Positions 34,483 to 42,625 of a stretch of DNA of 64,000 nucleotides are shown in pieces. The position numbers and the translations under genes are program-made. How positions within the stretch are numbered: the stretch's first letter is position 1; each line of letters starts with the position of its first letter. Source of the DNA: Sideroxyarcus sp045866275. GTDB taxonomy: Bacteria; Pseudomonadota; Gammaproteobacteria; Burkholderiales; Gallionellaceae. The notes below the pieces were generated by a model, which ran no database searches, was not told where the DNA came from, and worked only from the letters and a program-made list of their open reading frames with translations. The DNA is taken from contig BAAFRX010000012.1 in assembly GCA_045866275.1 (NCBI GenBank), positions 15,814 to 79,813 on the forward strand, read 5' to 3'.

Positions 34483-35682
34483 ATGTACTTGCGCGACTTC
34501 ATTACGCTGACGTCATCCAGTTTCCTCACCTACCGCATGCGCAGTTTTCTCACCGGGCTGGGCATCGCCATCGGCATCGCGGCGGTGATCCTGCTCACCT
34601 CCATCGGCGAGGGGTTGCACCAGTTCGTGCTGAACGAGTTTTCCCAGTTCGGCACCCACATCATCTCCATCCAGCCGGGCAAGGCACAGACGCAGGGCGG
34701 CAGCATCGGCGTGCTGGGGTCGGTGCGGCAGATCACGCTGGCGGATGCCGACGCTTTGCGCCGCCTGCCTTATGTCGAACAGGTGAACCCGAGCGTGATG
34801 GGCAACGCCGAACTCAAATACGGCGGGCGCACGCGGCGCGCCACGGTGTTCGGCGAAGGGCGCAATTTCGCCGCCGCTTTTACCATGCAGGTGCAAAGCG
34901 GCAGTTTCTGGCCGGATGCGGATGACGAACAGGCGCGGGCCGTGGTGGTGCTGGGCGACAAGGTGCGGCGCGAACTGTTTGGTGCGCAGCATCCGCTGGG
35001 GGAATACCTGCGGGTCGGCGGCCAGCGCTTCCGCGTGATCGGGGTGATGCAGCCGAAGGGGCAGGTGCTCGGCCTCGACCTGGACGATGCCGTGTTCATT
35101 CCCGCCGCGCGCGCGATGGAACTGTTCAACCGTTCCGGCTTGATGGAAATCCAGGTGAGCTACCGCGCCGACGTGGCGGCCGACCCAGTCATCCGCCTCG
35201 TCAAGGATCGGCTTATCGAGCGCCACGGCAGCGAGGATTTCACCCTGATCTCGCAGGAGCAGGCGCTCGACGTGCTGGGCTCGGTGCTCGACGTGATCAC
35301 TTTCGCCGTGGCGGCATTGGGCGGCATCTCGCTGCTGGTCGGCGCGGTCGGCATCCTCACCATCATGACCATGGCTGTCACCGAGCGCGCCGCCGAGATC
35401 GGCCTGCTGCGCGCACTCGGCGCGCGCGAACGGCAGGTGCTGCTGCTGTTCCTGGGGGAGGCGATGATGCTCTCCGCGCTGGGCGGCATGCTGGGGTTGC
35501 TGGCCGGTATCGGCATCGCGCAGGGGATGCATCTGCTGTTCCCGGCGTTGCCGGTGCACACGCCGTGGATGTTCGTGCTGCTGGCCGAACTGACCGCGGT
35601 CGGCATCGGCCTGCTGGCCGGGGTTGCGCCCGCCCTGCACGCAGCGCGGCTGGATCCGGTGGAGGCGCTGCATGCGGAGTGA
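34483..35682 (+). CDS. ABC transporter permease 2, MacB/FtsX family
   Basis: A 399-residue paralogue of the preceding permease with the same layout: N-terminal helix, MacB_PCD periplasmic domain (about 45-245) and three C-terminal helices (coupling segment TMAVTERAAEIGLLRALGAR). Two different permeases suggest a heterodimeric channel served by one ATPase. ATG 34483 gives the family start; the ribosome-binding region falls in the end of the repeat at 34331-34477 and is weak. Last gene of the efflux operon; no terminator hairpin is seen. Confidence 0.9.
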   Translation: MYLRDFITLTSSSFLTYRMRSFLTGLGIAIGIAAVILLTSIGEGLHQFVLNEFSQFGTHIISIQPGKAQTQGGSIGVLGSVRQITLADADALRRLPYVEQVNPSVMGNAELKYGGRTRRATVFGEGRNFAAAFTMQVQSGSFWPDADDEQARAVVVLGDKVRRELFGAQHPLGEYLRVGGQRFRVIGVMQPKGQVLGLDLDDAVFIPAARAMELFNRSGLMEIQVSYRADVAADPVIRLVKDRLIERHGSEDFTLISQEQALDVLGSVLDVITFAVAALGGISLLVGAVGILTIMTMAVTERAAEIGLLRALGARERQVLLLFLGEAMMLSALGGMLGLLAGIGIAQGMHLLFPALPVHTPWMFVLLAELTAVGIGLLAGVAPALHAARLDPVEALHAE

Positions 35683-35873
35683 GTTTGGTCATTCCAAACC
35701 AGCAAGCCGCGACACCGCAATACGGAAAAATCACCCTGTCCCGGAGGGTTGCCGATAAAAACAGCGTCTGCGGCGTTGCAAATCTTGGCAATGGAATGAT
35801 CCTTGCCCGCGATTCGCGCCTTGCATCCATCTGTTTTGCCGACAACGCATCTTGCGAAAGAAGTCTGACAGGC

Positions 35874-36021
35874 TGCTAGTGTAGTGTTGCACGATATCTG
35901 GAACTTATGCCAAGGTGCGGGAAGCCCTTGTAGGTCGGGTTTTAACCCGACATGTCGGACTGAAGTCCGACCCACAAAGGTTTGCAATAAGTATCGTTAA
36001 GAGTGCAGCACTACACTAGCA
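35874..36021. mobile_element. MITE-like element with a nested repeat
   Basis: Ends 35874-35892 and 36003-36021 are 19-bp inverted repeats with one mismatch (TGCTAGTGTAGTGYTGCAC). The element is 148 bp and has no coding capacity. CTAG within both ends may be a target duplication of the YTAR type seen with IS5-like elements. A member of the TCGGGTT repeat family lies inside at 35931-35976. The rest of 35683-36121 holds no gene: 35683-35873 is unassigned and 36022-36079 is spacer before the tRNA-Lys terminator. Confidence 0.65.
35931..35976. repeat. TCGGGTT/TCGGACT double-hairpin repeat, copy D
   Basis: GTCGGGTTTTAACCCGAC, then ATGTCGGACTGAAGTCCGAC and CCCACA, place both hairpins side by side with almost no spacer. 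It is related to 17061-17122 and 30850-30911 and lies inside the MITE-like element. Confidence 0.85.
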
Positions 36022-36079
36022 CTTTGGCAAAGGCGGCGACTCGGTTGGATTCCGTTGTGATTAGCTACGATGCAGCCGC

Positions 36080-36113
36080 CAAATTAAGAAAGGCCTGCAT
36101 CGATGCAGGCCTT
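36080..36113 (-). terminator. Terminator of tRNA-Lys
   Basis: A perfect 24-bp palindrome (36090-36113, AAGGCCTGCATC and its complement) is followed on the minus strand by TTCTTAATTT. It lies nine bases past the encoded CCA end of the tRNA. Confidence 0.8.
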
Positions 36114-36121
36114 GGTAATAT

Positions 36122-36197
36122 TGGTGGGTCGTGCGGGGATCGAACCTGCGACAAACGGATTAAGAGTCCGCTGCTCTACCAGCTGAGCTAACGACCC
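36122..36197 (-). tRNA. tRNA-Lys (anticodon CTT)
   Basis: A 76-base minus-strand gene including an encoded CCA. The acceptor stem is GGGTCGT/GCGACCC-type with ACGACCC, the D arm GCTC/GAGC, the anticodon loop CTCTTAA (CTT, decoding AAG) and the T loop TTCGATC. All stems pair well. It has its own promoter and terminator. A complete IS begins about 20 bases upstream of its -35 box. Confidence 0.95.
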
Positions 36198-36211
36198 GGA
36201 AGAGGTCGCGC

Positions 36212-36239
36212 ATTTTAAAGATGTGCCATGACTTGTCAA
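36212..36239 (-). promoter_or_regulatory. tRNA-Lys promoter
   Basis: On the minus strand, TTGACA (36239-36234) and TAAAAT (36217-36212) are separated by 16 bases and followed by GCGCG. This is the best -35 match in the window. Confidence 0.85.
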
Positions 36240-36259
36240 GTCTTAGCCTTGTCCAATGA

Positions 36260-37633
36260 GACATGAGCCTGAACGAGGGTGTGAGTTTCCAGTGTGAGAT
36301 GAGCCTGAAGGCGCGGAAGTTGGGATCATGGAGGCATGATCGTGACTTTACACACCCAAGGCTTACGAACCCTGACGCAGGTACGGGCATTTGTGTCGGG
36401 CAACGAGCCCATCTCGTTTACGCTGGAGGATCGCACCGCCGCCTACAACTGGATGGCCGATACGCTCAGGCTGTTCCGTTATGGGGACTGCACACGCGTC
36501 GACAAAGGCGTGCTGCGCCAGTATCTGCTCAAGGTGACAGGCTTATCCCGTGCGCAGGTCGCTCGTTGCATTGCCCAGTTCGTCAACGGCGGCGGGCAGA
36601 TCAAGGACAGGCGGCATGCCCCTGCCGTGCCCTTTGTGCGGCGCTATACGACAGAGGACATCCGCTTGCTGGCAGAGATGGATGCCCTGCATGGCACGCT
36701 CTCCGGCACGACCACGCGCAAGCTGTGCGAACGGGCGTTCAAGCTGCACGGGGATGCCCGCTATGAGCGGCTGGCGGGCATTTCCAACGGCCACTTGTAC
36801 AACCTGCGCCAGCACCAAACCTATCTGGCCAAACGCGGATCATTCGACAAGACCCGCCCGACCAAGATCAACATCGGCGAGCGGCGCAAGCCCTTCCCCA
36901 ACGGTTGTCCCGGCTATCTGCGCGTGGACAGCGTGCATCAGGGCGATCTCGATGGGATCAAGGGCGTGTATCTCATCAATGCGGTGGACGAGATCACCCA
37001 GTTTCAGGCGGTGTTCGCCGTGGAGCATATCAGCGAAGCGTATTTGATTCCGGTGCTGGCAGCCATGATGGATGCGTTCCCGTTCGTCATTCGCGGATTC
37101 CACAGTGATAACGGTTCGGAGTACATTAACCGCAAGGTGGCCGCGCTGCTGGAGAAGCTGCGCATCGAGCAGACCAAGTCGCGCTCGCGCCAGTCCAACG
37201 ACAACGCATTAGCCGAAAGCAAAAATGCGTCAACCGTGCGCAAGTACCTGGGTTACAGCCACATCCCGCAACGCTTCGCCAGCCAGGTAAATGCGTTCAC
37301 TGTCGAGGTGCTGTCACCTTATCTGAACTTCCACCGCCCCTGCCATTTCCCGACTGAATACACGGACAAGAAAGGGCGGATACGCAAGCGTTACTGCTAT
37401 CAGCAGATGATGACGCCGTATGAGAAATTCCGCTCATTACCAGAGGCTGAGAACTATCTGAAATCCGGCACGATACTGAAAGAACTGGATGCAATCGCCG
37501 CCAAGTGCAGCGATAATGAGGCCGCACAACACCTCAACGAGGCTAGGGCAAAACTCTTTCAATCAATCAACAAATCCCAACAACGCGCCGCCTGAACAAT
37601 ATCTCACAAACCACCTTCGTTCAGGCTCATGTC
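36260..37633 (+). mobile_element. Complete insertion sequence with DDE integrase-core transposase
   Basis: Terminal inverted repeats at 36260-36281 and 37612-37633 match in 21 of 22 bases (GACATGAGCCTGAACGA...). A second, weaker inverted motif (TGTGAGAT plus CAGG and GCGCG) lies just inside each end, as in elements with repeated transposase sites. The outside flanks also share TCCAAT in inverted form, so the true tips could extend a few bases further. No clear target duplication is seen. A single intact transposase fills the element, 1374 bp in all. Family not assigned. Confidence 0.88.
36336..37595 (+). CDS. IS transposase, integrase catalytic core (rve/DDE)
   Basis: A 419-residue transposase. 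An N-terminal helix-turn-helix region (about 60-110) precedes the RNase H-like core: first Asp in LRVDSVHQGD (about 192), second Asp in FHSDNGSEYIN (about 256), Glu in NDNALAESKN (about 292). The catalytic triad and reading frame are intact, so the element could be active. The C-terminal part contains a basic KKGRIRKRY segment. It resembles integrase-core IS transposases (IS481/IS3-like superfamily); I cannot name the family. The start at 36336 lies 76 bases inside the left end. Confidence 0.9.
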   Translation: MIVTLHTQGLRTLTQVRAFVSGNEPISFTLEDRTAAYNWMADTLRLFRYGDCTRVDKGVLRQYLLKVTGLSRAQVARCIAQFVNGGGQIKDRRHAPAVPFVRRYTTEDIRLLAEMDALHGTLSGTTTRKLCERAFKLHGDARYERLAGISNGHLYNLRQHQTYLAKRGSFDKTRPTKINIGERRKPFPNGCPGYLRVDSVHQGDLDGIKGVYLINAVDEITQFQAVFAVEHISEAYLIPVLAAMMDAFPFVIRGFHSDNGSEYINRKVAALLEKLRIEQTKSRSRQSNDNALAESKNASTVRKYLGYSHIPQRFASQVNAFTVEVLSPYLNFHRPCHFPTEYTDKKGRIRKRYCYQQMMTPYEKFRSLPEAENYLKSGTILKELDAIAAKCSDNEAAQHLNEARAKLFQSINKSQQRAA

Positions 37634-37721
37634 TGGATTGGAAAATACTGTCTTCAGACTCATCTTTGTCCATTCCCAAAATATCCGCCCCTGTTTTTGA
37701 CAGGGGTGAGTCTAATCACCC

Positions 37722-37764
37722 GCGGACATTTCTATTTGGGAGAAAGCGGACATTCCTATTTGGG
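37722..37764. repeat. Direct repeats resembling an IS end remnant
   Basis: GCGGACATTTCTATTTGGG (37722-37740) and GCGGACATTCCTATTTGGG (37746-37764) differ at one base and are separated by five bases. Paired near-identical motifs of this kind are typical of transposon ends. No transposase is attached, so this is probably a leftover end. It stops about 25 bases before the rpsB -35 box. The rest of 37634-37721 shows only a CCCCTG/CAGGGG hairpin near 37688-37707. Confidence 0.6.
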
Positions 37765-37788
37765 GCTGACAACCAACCAGTGCGGTCC

Positions 37789-37817
37789 TTGAGTCCGCAT
37801 CCAGCTTCGGTTACAAT
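37789..37817 (+). promoter_or_regulatory. rpsB promoter
   Basis: TTGAGT (37789-37794) and TACAAT (37812-37817) are separated by 17 bases, with GCGCGCCC directly after the -10. The leader to rpsB would be about 125 nt. Confidence 0.8.
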
Positions 37818-37863
37818 GCGCGCCCTGTTTATCCGGCACCCGCCGAATAGGCAGTCATTCACA

Positions 37864-37917
37864 CACTCGTTCATGTTGGGGTGTTCTCTGGGAACCAGGG
37901 GATCAGGCTGGCGAGTG
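37864..37917 (+). promoter_or_regulatory. Possible structured rpsB leader (S2 autoregulatory site)
   Basis: CACTCG (37864-37869) can pair with CGAGTG (37912-37917), enclosing a GTTC/GAAC hairpin. In E. coli, ribosomal protein S2 represses its own operon through the rpsB leader. A long leader of similar position exists here; whether the fold is the same is inference. Confidence 0.35.
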
Positions 37918-37950
37918 GAAGACTTAACCCTTAACGATTGGAGTAATCAC

Positions 37951-38679
37951 ATGGCAGCAGTAACAATGCGTCAAATGCTGGAAGCGGGCGTCCATTTCGG
38001 ACACCAGACCCGTTTCTGGAATCCCAAGATGGCCCCCTATATCTTCGGTCATCGCAACAAGATTCATATCGTCAACCTGGAAAAGACCGTCGTGATGTTC
38101 AACGACGCGCTGAAGGAAGCGCGCAAGATCGCGGCGAAGAAGGGCACCATCCTGTTCGTGGCGACCAAGCGCCAGGCGCGTGAGATCATCCGCGAAGAAG
38201 CGCTGCGCTGCGGTTCGCCTTACGTTGACTACCGCTGGCTCGGCGGCATGCTCACCAATTTCAAGACCGTGCAGACTTCCATCAAGCGCCTGAAGGAACT
38301 GGAAGCGATGATCGAGGACGGCAGCATCGACAAGGTTTCGAAGAAGGAAGGCCTGATGTTCCGCCGCGAACTGGAGAAGCTGGAGCGCAGCTTGGGCGGG
38401 ATCAAGGATCTGCAAGGTCTGCCTTCTGCCCTTTTTGTTATCGACGTCGGCTACCAGAAGGGTGCCGTCACCGAAGCGCAGAAGCTGGGCATTCCGGTCA
38501 TCGGCGTGGTGGATACCAACCACAGCCCGCTCGGCGTGGATTTCGTGATCCCCGGTAACGACGACTCCAGCCAGGCGATCCGCCTGTACGCGCGCGGCAT
38601 GGCCGATGCGATTCTGGAAGGACGCGAGCAATCGGTCAACGAACTGACCGAGCAGTTGGCGGAAAGCGCTGCTGCCTAA
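37951..38679 (+). CDS. rpsB: 30S ribosomal protein S2
   Basis: A 242-residue ribosomal protein with the S2 hallmarks: MRQMLEAGVHFGHQTRFWNPKM near the N-terminus, YVDYRWLGGMLTNFKT and PVIGVVDTNHSPLGVDFVIPGNDDS. ATG 37951 has GGAG upstream; the longer in-frame extension would cross the promoter. First gene of rpsB-tsf-pyrH-frr, with a terminator-like hairpin before tsf that probably reduces readthrough, as in E. coli. Confidence 0.98.
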   Translation: MAAVTMRQMLEAGVHFGHQTRFWNPKMAPYIFGHRNKIHIVNLEKTVVMFNDALKEARKIAAKKGTILFVATKRQAREIIREEALRCGSPYVDYRWLGGMLTNFKTVQTSIKRLKELEAMIEDGSIDKVSKKEGLMFRRELEKLERSLGGIKDLQGLPSALFVIDVGYQKGAVTEAQKLGIPVIGVVDTNHSPLGVDFVIPGNDDSSQAIRLYARGMADAILEGREQSVNELTEQLAESAAA

Positions 38680-38695
38680 GCTGCCTTCCCGCAAC

Positions 38696-38719
38696 AAGGG
38701 GGCGCAAGCCCCCTTTTTT
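38696..38719 (+). terminator. Terminator/attenuator between rpsB and tsf
   Basis: AAGGGGGC and GCCCCCTT pair around a GCAA tetraloop, followed by a run of six T. Because tsf follows at once in the conserved operon, partial readthrough is likely. Confidence 0.9.
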
Positions 38720-38756
38720 GTAACCTGAATTTAGTTGAGATTGTTAGGAGTGTGAC

Positions 38757-39659
38757 ATGGCTGAAATCACCGCAACGATGGTGAAAGAACTGCGCGAGGC
38801 CACCGGCCTCGGCATGATGGAATGCAAGAAGGCATTGGTCGAGACCCATGGCGATGCGAAAGCGGCGGAAGAGTTGCTGCGCATCAAGAGCGGCGCGAAG
38901 GCCAGCAAGGCCGCTTCGCGCGTGACGGCGGAAGGCGTGATCGGTTCGTTCCTGGCGGCTGACGGCAAGATCGGCGCCGTGGCGGAAGTGAACTGCGAAA
39001 CCGATTTCGTGGCCAAGAACGATGACTTCATGGCGTTCGCGAAGAACGTCGCCGAAACCGTGGCCAAGAACGATCCGGCCGATATCGATGCGCTGCTGGC
39101 GATGAACCTGACCCATGGCACCGGGACCGTGGAAGAGGATCGCAAGGCGCTGGTGATGAAGCTGGGCGAGAACCTCACCGTGCGCCGTTTCGAGCGCTAT
39201 GCGACCACCACCGGAAAACTGTCCACCTATCTGCACGGCAACAAGATCGGCGTGATGGTCAATTACAGCGGCGGCGACGATACACTCGGCAAAGATCTGG
39301 CGATGCATATCGCGGCGAGCAAGCCGAAGTCGGTGGATGCCTCGGGCGTCAACCCGGAAGAAATCGCCACCGAGCGGCGCATCGCCATCGAGAAAGCGCG
39401 CGAAGCAGGCAAACCCGAAGCGATGCTGGAAAAGATCGCCGAAGGCACGGTGCAGAAATTTCTGCGCGAAGTGACCTTGCTGGGGCAGGTGTTCGTCAAG
39501 GCCGAAGATGGCAAGCAGACCATCGAGCAATTGCTGAAGAGCAAGGGCGCCTCGGTTTCCGCTTTCCAGATGTTCATCGTCGGCGAAGGCATCGAGAAAA
39601 AAGTGGAAGACTATGCGGCTGAAGTTGCCGCCGCCGCAGCCGCTGCCAAGAAAGCCTGA
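38757..39659 (+). CDS. tsf: Elongation factor Ts
   Basis: A 300-residue nucleotide-exchange factor for EF-Tu. The N-terminal domain MAEITATMVKELREATGLGMMECKKAL and the core CETDFVAKNDDF loop, which displaces Mg from EF-Tu, are both present. TAGGAG lies before the ATG. Length and order between rpsB and pyrH are standard. Confidence 0.98.
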   Translation: MAEITATMVKELREATGLGMMECKKALVETHGDAKAAEELLRIKSGAKASKAASRVTAEGVIGSFLAADGKIGAVAEVNCETDFVAKNDDFMAFAKNVAETVAKNDPADIDALLAMNLTHGTGTVEEDRKALVMKLGENLTVRRFERYATTTGKLSTYLHGNKIGVMVNYSGGDDTLGKDLAMHIAASKPKSVDASGVNPEEIATERRIAIEKAREAGKPEAMLEKIAEGTVQKFLREVTLLGQVFVKAEDGKQTIEQLLKSKGASVSAFQMFIVGEGIEKKVEDYAAEVAAAAAAAKKA

Positions 39660-39661
39660 AC

Positions 39662-40390
39662 ATGACCGCCGCGCGCGCCCCCGCCTACAACCGCATCCTG
39701 CTGAAACTTTCCGGTGAAGCCCTGATGGGCGATGACAGCTACGGCATCAATCGTGCCGTCATCGAGCGCATCGTGGCCGAGATCAAGGAAGTGGTCGAAT
39801 TGGGCGTGGAAGTGGCAATGGTCATCGGCGGCGGCAACATCTTCCGTGGCGTGGCGCCTGCCGCGGCCGGGATGGATCGCGCCACGGCCGATTACATGGG
39901 GATGCTGGCCACCGTGATGAACTCGATGGCCTTGCAGGATGCCATGACCCGGGCCGGCGTGGAGTGCCGTGTGCAGTCCGCCCTGAGCCTGGAGCAGGTC
40001 GCCGAGCCGTTCATCCGCGGCAAGGCGCTGCGCTATCTGGAAGACGGCAAGGTGGTGATCTTCGCCGCCGGCATCGGCAGTCCGTTCTTTACTACCGATA
40101 CCGCGGCCGCCCTGCGCGGCGTGGAGATGTCGGCCAACGTGGTGATCAAGGCGACCAAGGTGGACGGTATCTATACGGATGATCCGAAGAAGAATCCCGA
40201 TGCGATCCGCTATCAGAGCTTGAGCTTTGACGAGGCGATCAGCAAGAATCTGAAGGTGATGGACGCGACGGCGCTGACCTTGTGCCGCGACCAGAAGTTG
40301 CCCATCATTGTGTTCAGCATCTTCAAGCCGGGAGCACTGAAGCGGGTGGTATTCGGTGAGGGCGAGGGAACTTTAGTACGGGTGGATTAG
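39662..40390 (+). CDS. pyrH: UMP kinase
   Basis: A 242-residue amino-acid-kinase-fold enzyme that phosphorylates UMP to UDP. ILLKLSGEALMGD, VIGGGNIFRG and TDTAAALRGVEM are conserved. It starts two bases after the tsf stop, so translation is probably coupled. Members are hexameric and regulated by GTP and UTP. Confidence 0.97.
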   Translation: MTAARAPAYNRILLKLSGEALMGDDSYGINRAVIERIVAEIKEVVELGVEVAMVIGGGNIFRGVAPAAAGMDRATADYMGMLATVMNSMALQDAMTRAGVECRVQSALSLEQVAEPFIRGKALRYLEDGKVVIFAAGIGSPFFTTDTAAALRGVEMSANVVIKATKVDGIYTDDPKKNPDAIRYQSLSFDEAISKNLKVMDATALTLCRDQKLPIIVFSIFKPGALKRVVFGEGEGTLVRVD

Positions 40391-40399
40391 GAGCGGAAC

Positions 40400-40957
40400 A
40401 TGATTGCGGATATCAAAAAGAGCGTCGAGCAGAAAATGAGCAAGTCGCTGGAAGCCCTGAAGGTCGATCTGGGCAAGATTCGCACCGGGCGCGCGCACAC
40501 CGGATTGCTGGACCATGTGATGGTGGATTACTACGGCAACCCGACCCCGGTCAACCAGGTGGCGAACGTGACCCTGGCCGACGCGCGCACCATCGGCGTG
40601 CAACCTTATGAGAAGAACATGGTGGGGCCGATCGAAAAAGCGATCCGCGACTCCGATCTGGGGCTGAATCCGGCCACCAACGGGGAGATGATCCGGGTGC
40701 CGATGCCGATGCTGACGGAAGAGCGCCGGCGCGATCTGATCAAGGTGGTCAAGAGCGAGGGCGAGGATGCCAAGATTGCGGTGCGCAACATCCGCCGCGA
40801 CGCCAATGAGCAGTTGAAGAAATTGCTGAAGGACAAGGAAGTCGGCGAAGACGAGGAGCGCCGTGCGCAGGAGGATGTGCAGAAACTCACCGACCGCTTC
40901 GTCGCCGAGATCGACAAGGCATTGCAAGTCAAAGAAGCCGACCTGATGGCGGTTTGA
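40400..40957 (+). CDS. frr: Ribosome recycling factor
   Basis: A 185-residue factor that, with EF-G, splits the post-termination ribosome. The three-helix-bundle ends are recognisable (MSKSLEALKVDLGKIRTGRAH; VRNIRRDANEQLKKL). TTAGGAG precedes the ATG, nine bases after pyrH. Standard length. Confidence 0.97.
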   Translation: MIADIKKSVEQKMSKSLEALKVDLGKIRTGRAHTGLLDHVMVDYYGNPTPVNQVANVTLADARTIGVQPYEKNMVGPIEKAIRDSDLGLNPATNGEMIRVPMPMLTEERRRDLIKVVKSEGEDAKIAVRNIRRDANEQLKKLLKDKEVGEDEERRAQEDVQKLTDRFVAEIDKALQVKEADLMAV

Positions 40958-41040
40958 GCGCGTCGCGGGTGGCGGGAACCACAGGGTGCGCGTTTGCGCC
41001 CAAATGAAGACCGCTGGCTGCAAGCTCACAAGGAATCCCG

Positions 41041-41802
41041 ATGGCGCTATTCAAGAGTTCCACCCGCATCATCCCCGACGTGCCCGCAGTGCCGCGGCAC
41101 ATCGCCATCATCATGGACGGCAACGGGCGCTGGGCGAAACAGCGTTTCATGCCACGCGTGATGGGGCACCAGCGCGGGGTGGAGACGGTGCGCGAAGTGG
41201 TCAAAGCCTGCCGCGAGATGGGGGTTGAATATCTGACCCTGTTCGCTTTCAGCAGCGAGAACTGGCGCCGCCCTGCGGAAGAAGTGTCCTTTCTGATGCA
41301 ATTATTCCTGAAGATGCTGGAACGCGAAGTGGGAAAATTGCACGAGAACAATATCTGTCTGAAAGTCATCGGCGACCGCAGCCGTTTCGACGCGCAACTG
41401 GTGGGTTATATCGAGCAGGCTGAACAGCTTACCGCCGCTAACACCAGCCTCACCCTGACCATCGCGGCCAATTACGGCGGGCGCTGGGACATCATGCAAG
41501 CCATGCATGCCTTGAGTCAGGCGCATCCCGAGCGCGCTACGGCGTTCGAGGAAGAAGAGCTCGATCCCTATCTTTCCATGCACTACGCGCCCGAGCCGGA
41601 TTTGTTCATCCGTACCGGGGGCGAGCAGCGCATCAGCAATTTCCTGCTGTGGCAACTGGCCTATACCGAGCTGTATTTCACCGATGTCCTGTGGCCGGCA
41701 TTCGGGCGCAAGGAACTGGAGGCGGCAATCGCCTCTTACCAGAAACGCGAGCGCCGCTTCGGTCGTACCAGCGAACAACTGAAGGGGGAATCCGGTGCTT
41801 AA
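41041..41802 (+). CDS. uppS: Undecaprenyl diphosphate synthase (cis-prenyltransferase)
   Basis: A 253-residue enzyme that condenses eight IPP with FPP to make undecaprenyl-PP, the carrier lipid for cell wall and O-antigen. The catalytic segment is IAIIMDGNGRWAKQR, followed by GHQRGVETVREVV and FAFSSENWRRP; the C-terminal LFIRTGGEQRISNFLLWQ carries the IPP-binding residues. It overlaps cdsA by eight bases. Confidence 0.96.
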   Translation: MALFKSSTRIIPDVPAVPRHIAIIMDGNGRWAKQRFMPRVMGHQRGVETVREVVKACREMGVEYLTLFAFSSENWRRPAEEVSFLMQLFLKMLEREVGKLHENNICLKVIGDRSRFDAQLVGYIEQAEQLTAANTSLTLTIAANYGGRWDIMQAMHALSQAHPERATAFEEEELDPYLSMHYAPEPDLFIRTGGEQRISNFLLWQLAYTELYFTDVLWPAFGRKELEAAIASYQKRERRFGRTSEQLKGESGA

Positions 41803-42625
41803 ATCGCGCGTGCTTACGGCCATCGTCCTGTTGCTGTTGTTGCTGGCAGCGCTGTTCCTGCTGCCGCCGCTGGGATGGGCGCTGCTGGTGGTGGCGATGG
41901 TGCTGCAAGGCACGTCGGAATGGGCGCGCCTGTCTGTGTTGCAGGGGCGCCAGGCCAATCTGTACTGGGGCGCAACCCTGCTTCTGATGCTGGGCCTGCT
42001 GTGGCTGGACGCCAGTGCTGGCGCGGAGCAAAGCCGCCATGTTCACCTGGTGTTCTATCTGCTCTCTGCCGTGCTGTGGCTGATCGTGGTGCCGGCCTGG
42101 CTGATGACGGGACTCAAGGTCACGCAACCGCTGTTGATGATGCTGGTCGGCTGGCTGGTGCTGATTCCCACCGGGCTGGCCATGATCGACCTGCGCGAAG
42201 CCGTTCCCGGTCCGTGGGTGCTGCTGTTCGTGATGGGCCTGGTGTGGGTAGCGGACAGTGCCGCCTATTTTGCCGGACGCAGGTTTGGCAAGACCAAGCT
42301 CGCGCCCAGCATCAGTCCCGGCAAGACCTGGGAGGGGGTGGCCGGGGCGGTCTTCGGCGTGTCCATCTATGTGGCACTGGTGTGGACATTCAGTGCGGAA
42401 TTCTCCCGCCTGCAAGTTTTGCCCGCGCTGATGTTGACGGCCTGGTGGTGGGTGGTGTTGGCGATCCTCGGCGATCTGTTCGAATCAGCCATCAAGCGCC
42501 AGGCCGGCGTCAAGGATAGCGGGGCGCTGTTGCCCGGCCACGGTGGCCTGCTCGATCGCATCGACGCGCTGACCTCGACCCTCCCGCTGGCGGCGCTGGC
42601 GCTGCTGTTTCAGGGGATCAACTAG
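41795..42625 (+). CDS. cdsA: Phosphatidate cytidylyltransferase
   Basis: A 276-residue inner-membrane enzyme making CDP-diacylglycerol from phosphatidate and CTP. About eight hydrophobic helices are seen, and the CDS signature near the C-terminus (SAIKRQAGVKDSGALLPGHG then GLLDRID) is complete. The start is GTG inside the end of uppS, with GAAGGGGGA upstream. The last base of its stop codon is the first base of the dxr GTG. Confidence 0.95.
   Translation: MLKSRVLTAIVLLLLLLAALFLLPPLGWALLVVAMVLQGTSEWARLSVLQGRQANLYWGATLLLMLGLLWLDASAGAEQSRHVHLVFYLLSAVLWLIVVPAWLMTGLKVTQPLLMMLVGWLVLIPTGLAMIDLREAVPGPWVLLFVMGLVWVADSAAYFAGRRFGKTKLAPSISPGKTWEGVAGAVFGVSIYVALVWTFSAEFSRLQVLPALMLTAWWWVVLAILGDLFESAIKRQAGVKDSGALLPGHGGLLDRIDALTSTLPLAALALLFQGIN

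Noticed and set aside
36122..37633. tRNA-Lys as attachment site of a genomic island
   Set aside because: The mobile DNA beside it is a simple IS with its own inverted ends; no integrase of the tyrosine type and no second copy of the tRNA 3' end is seen.
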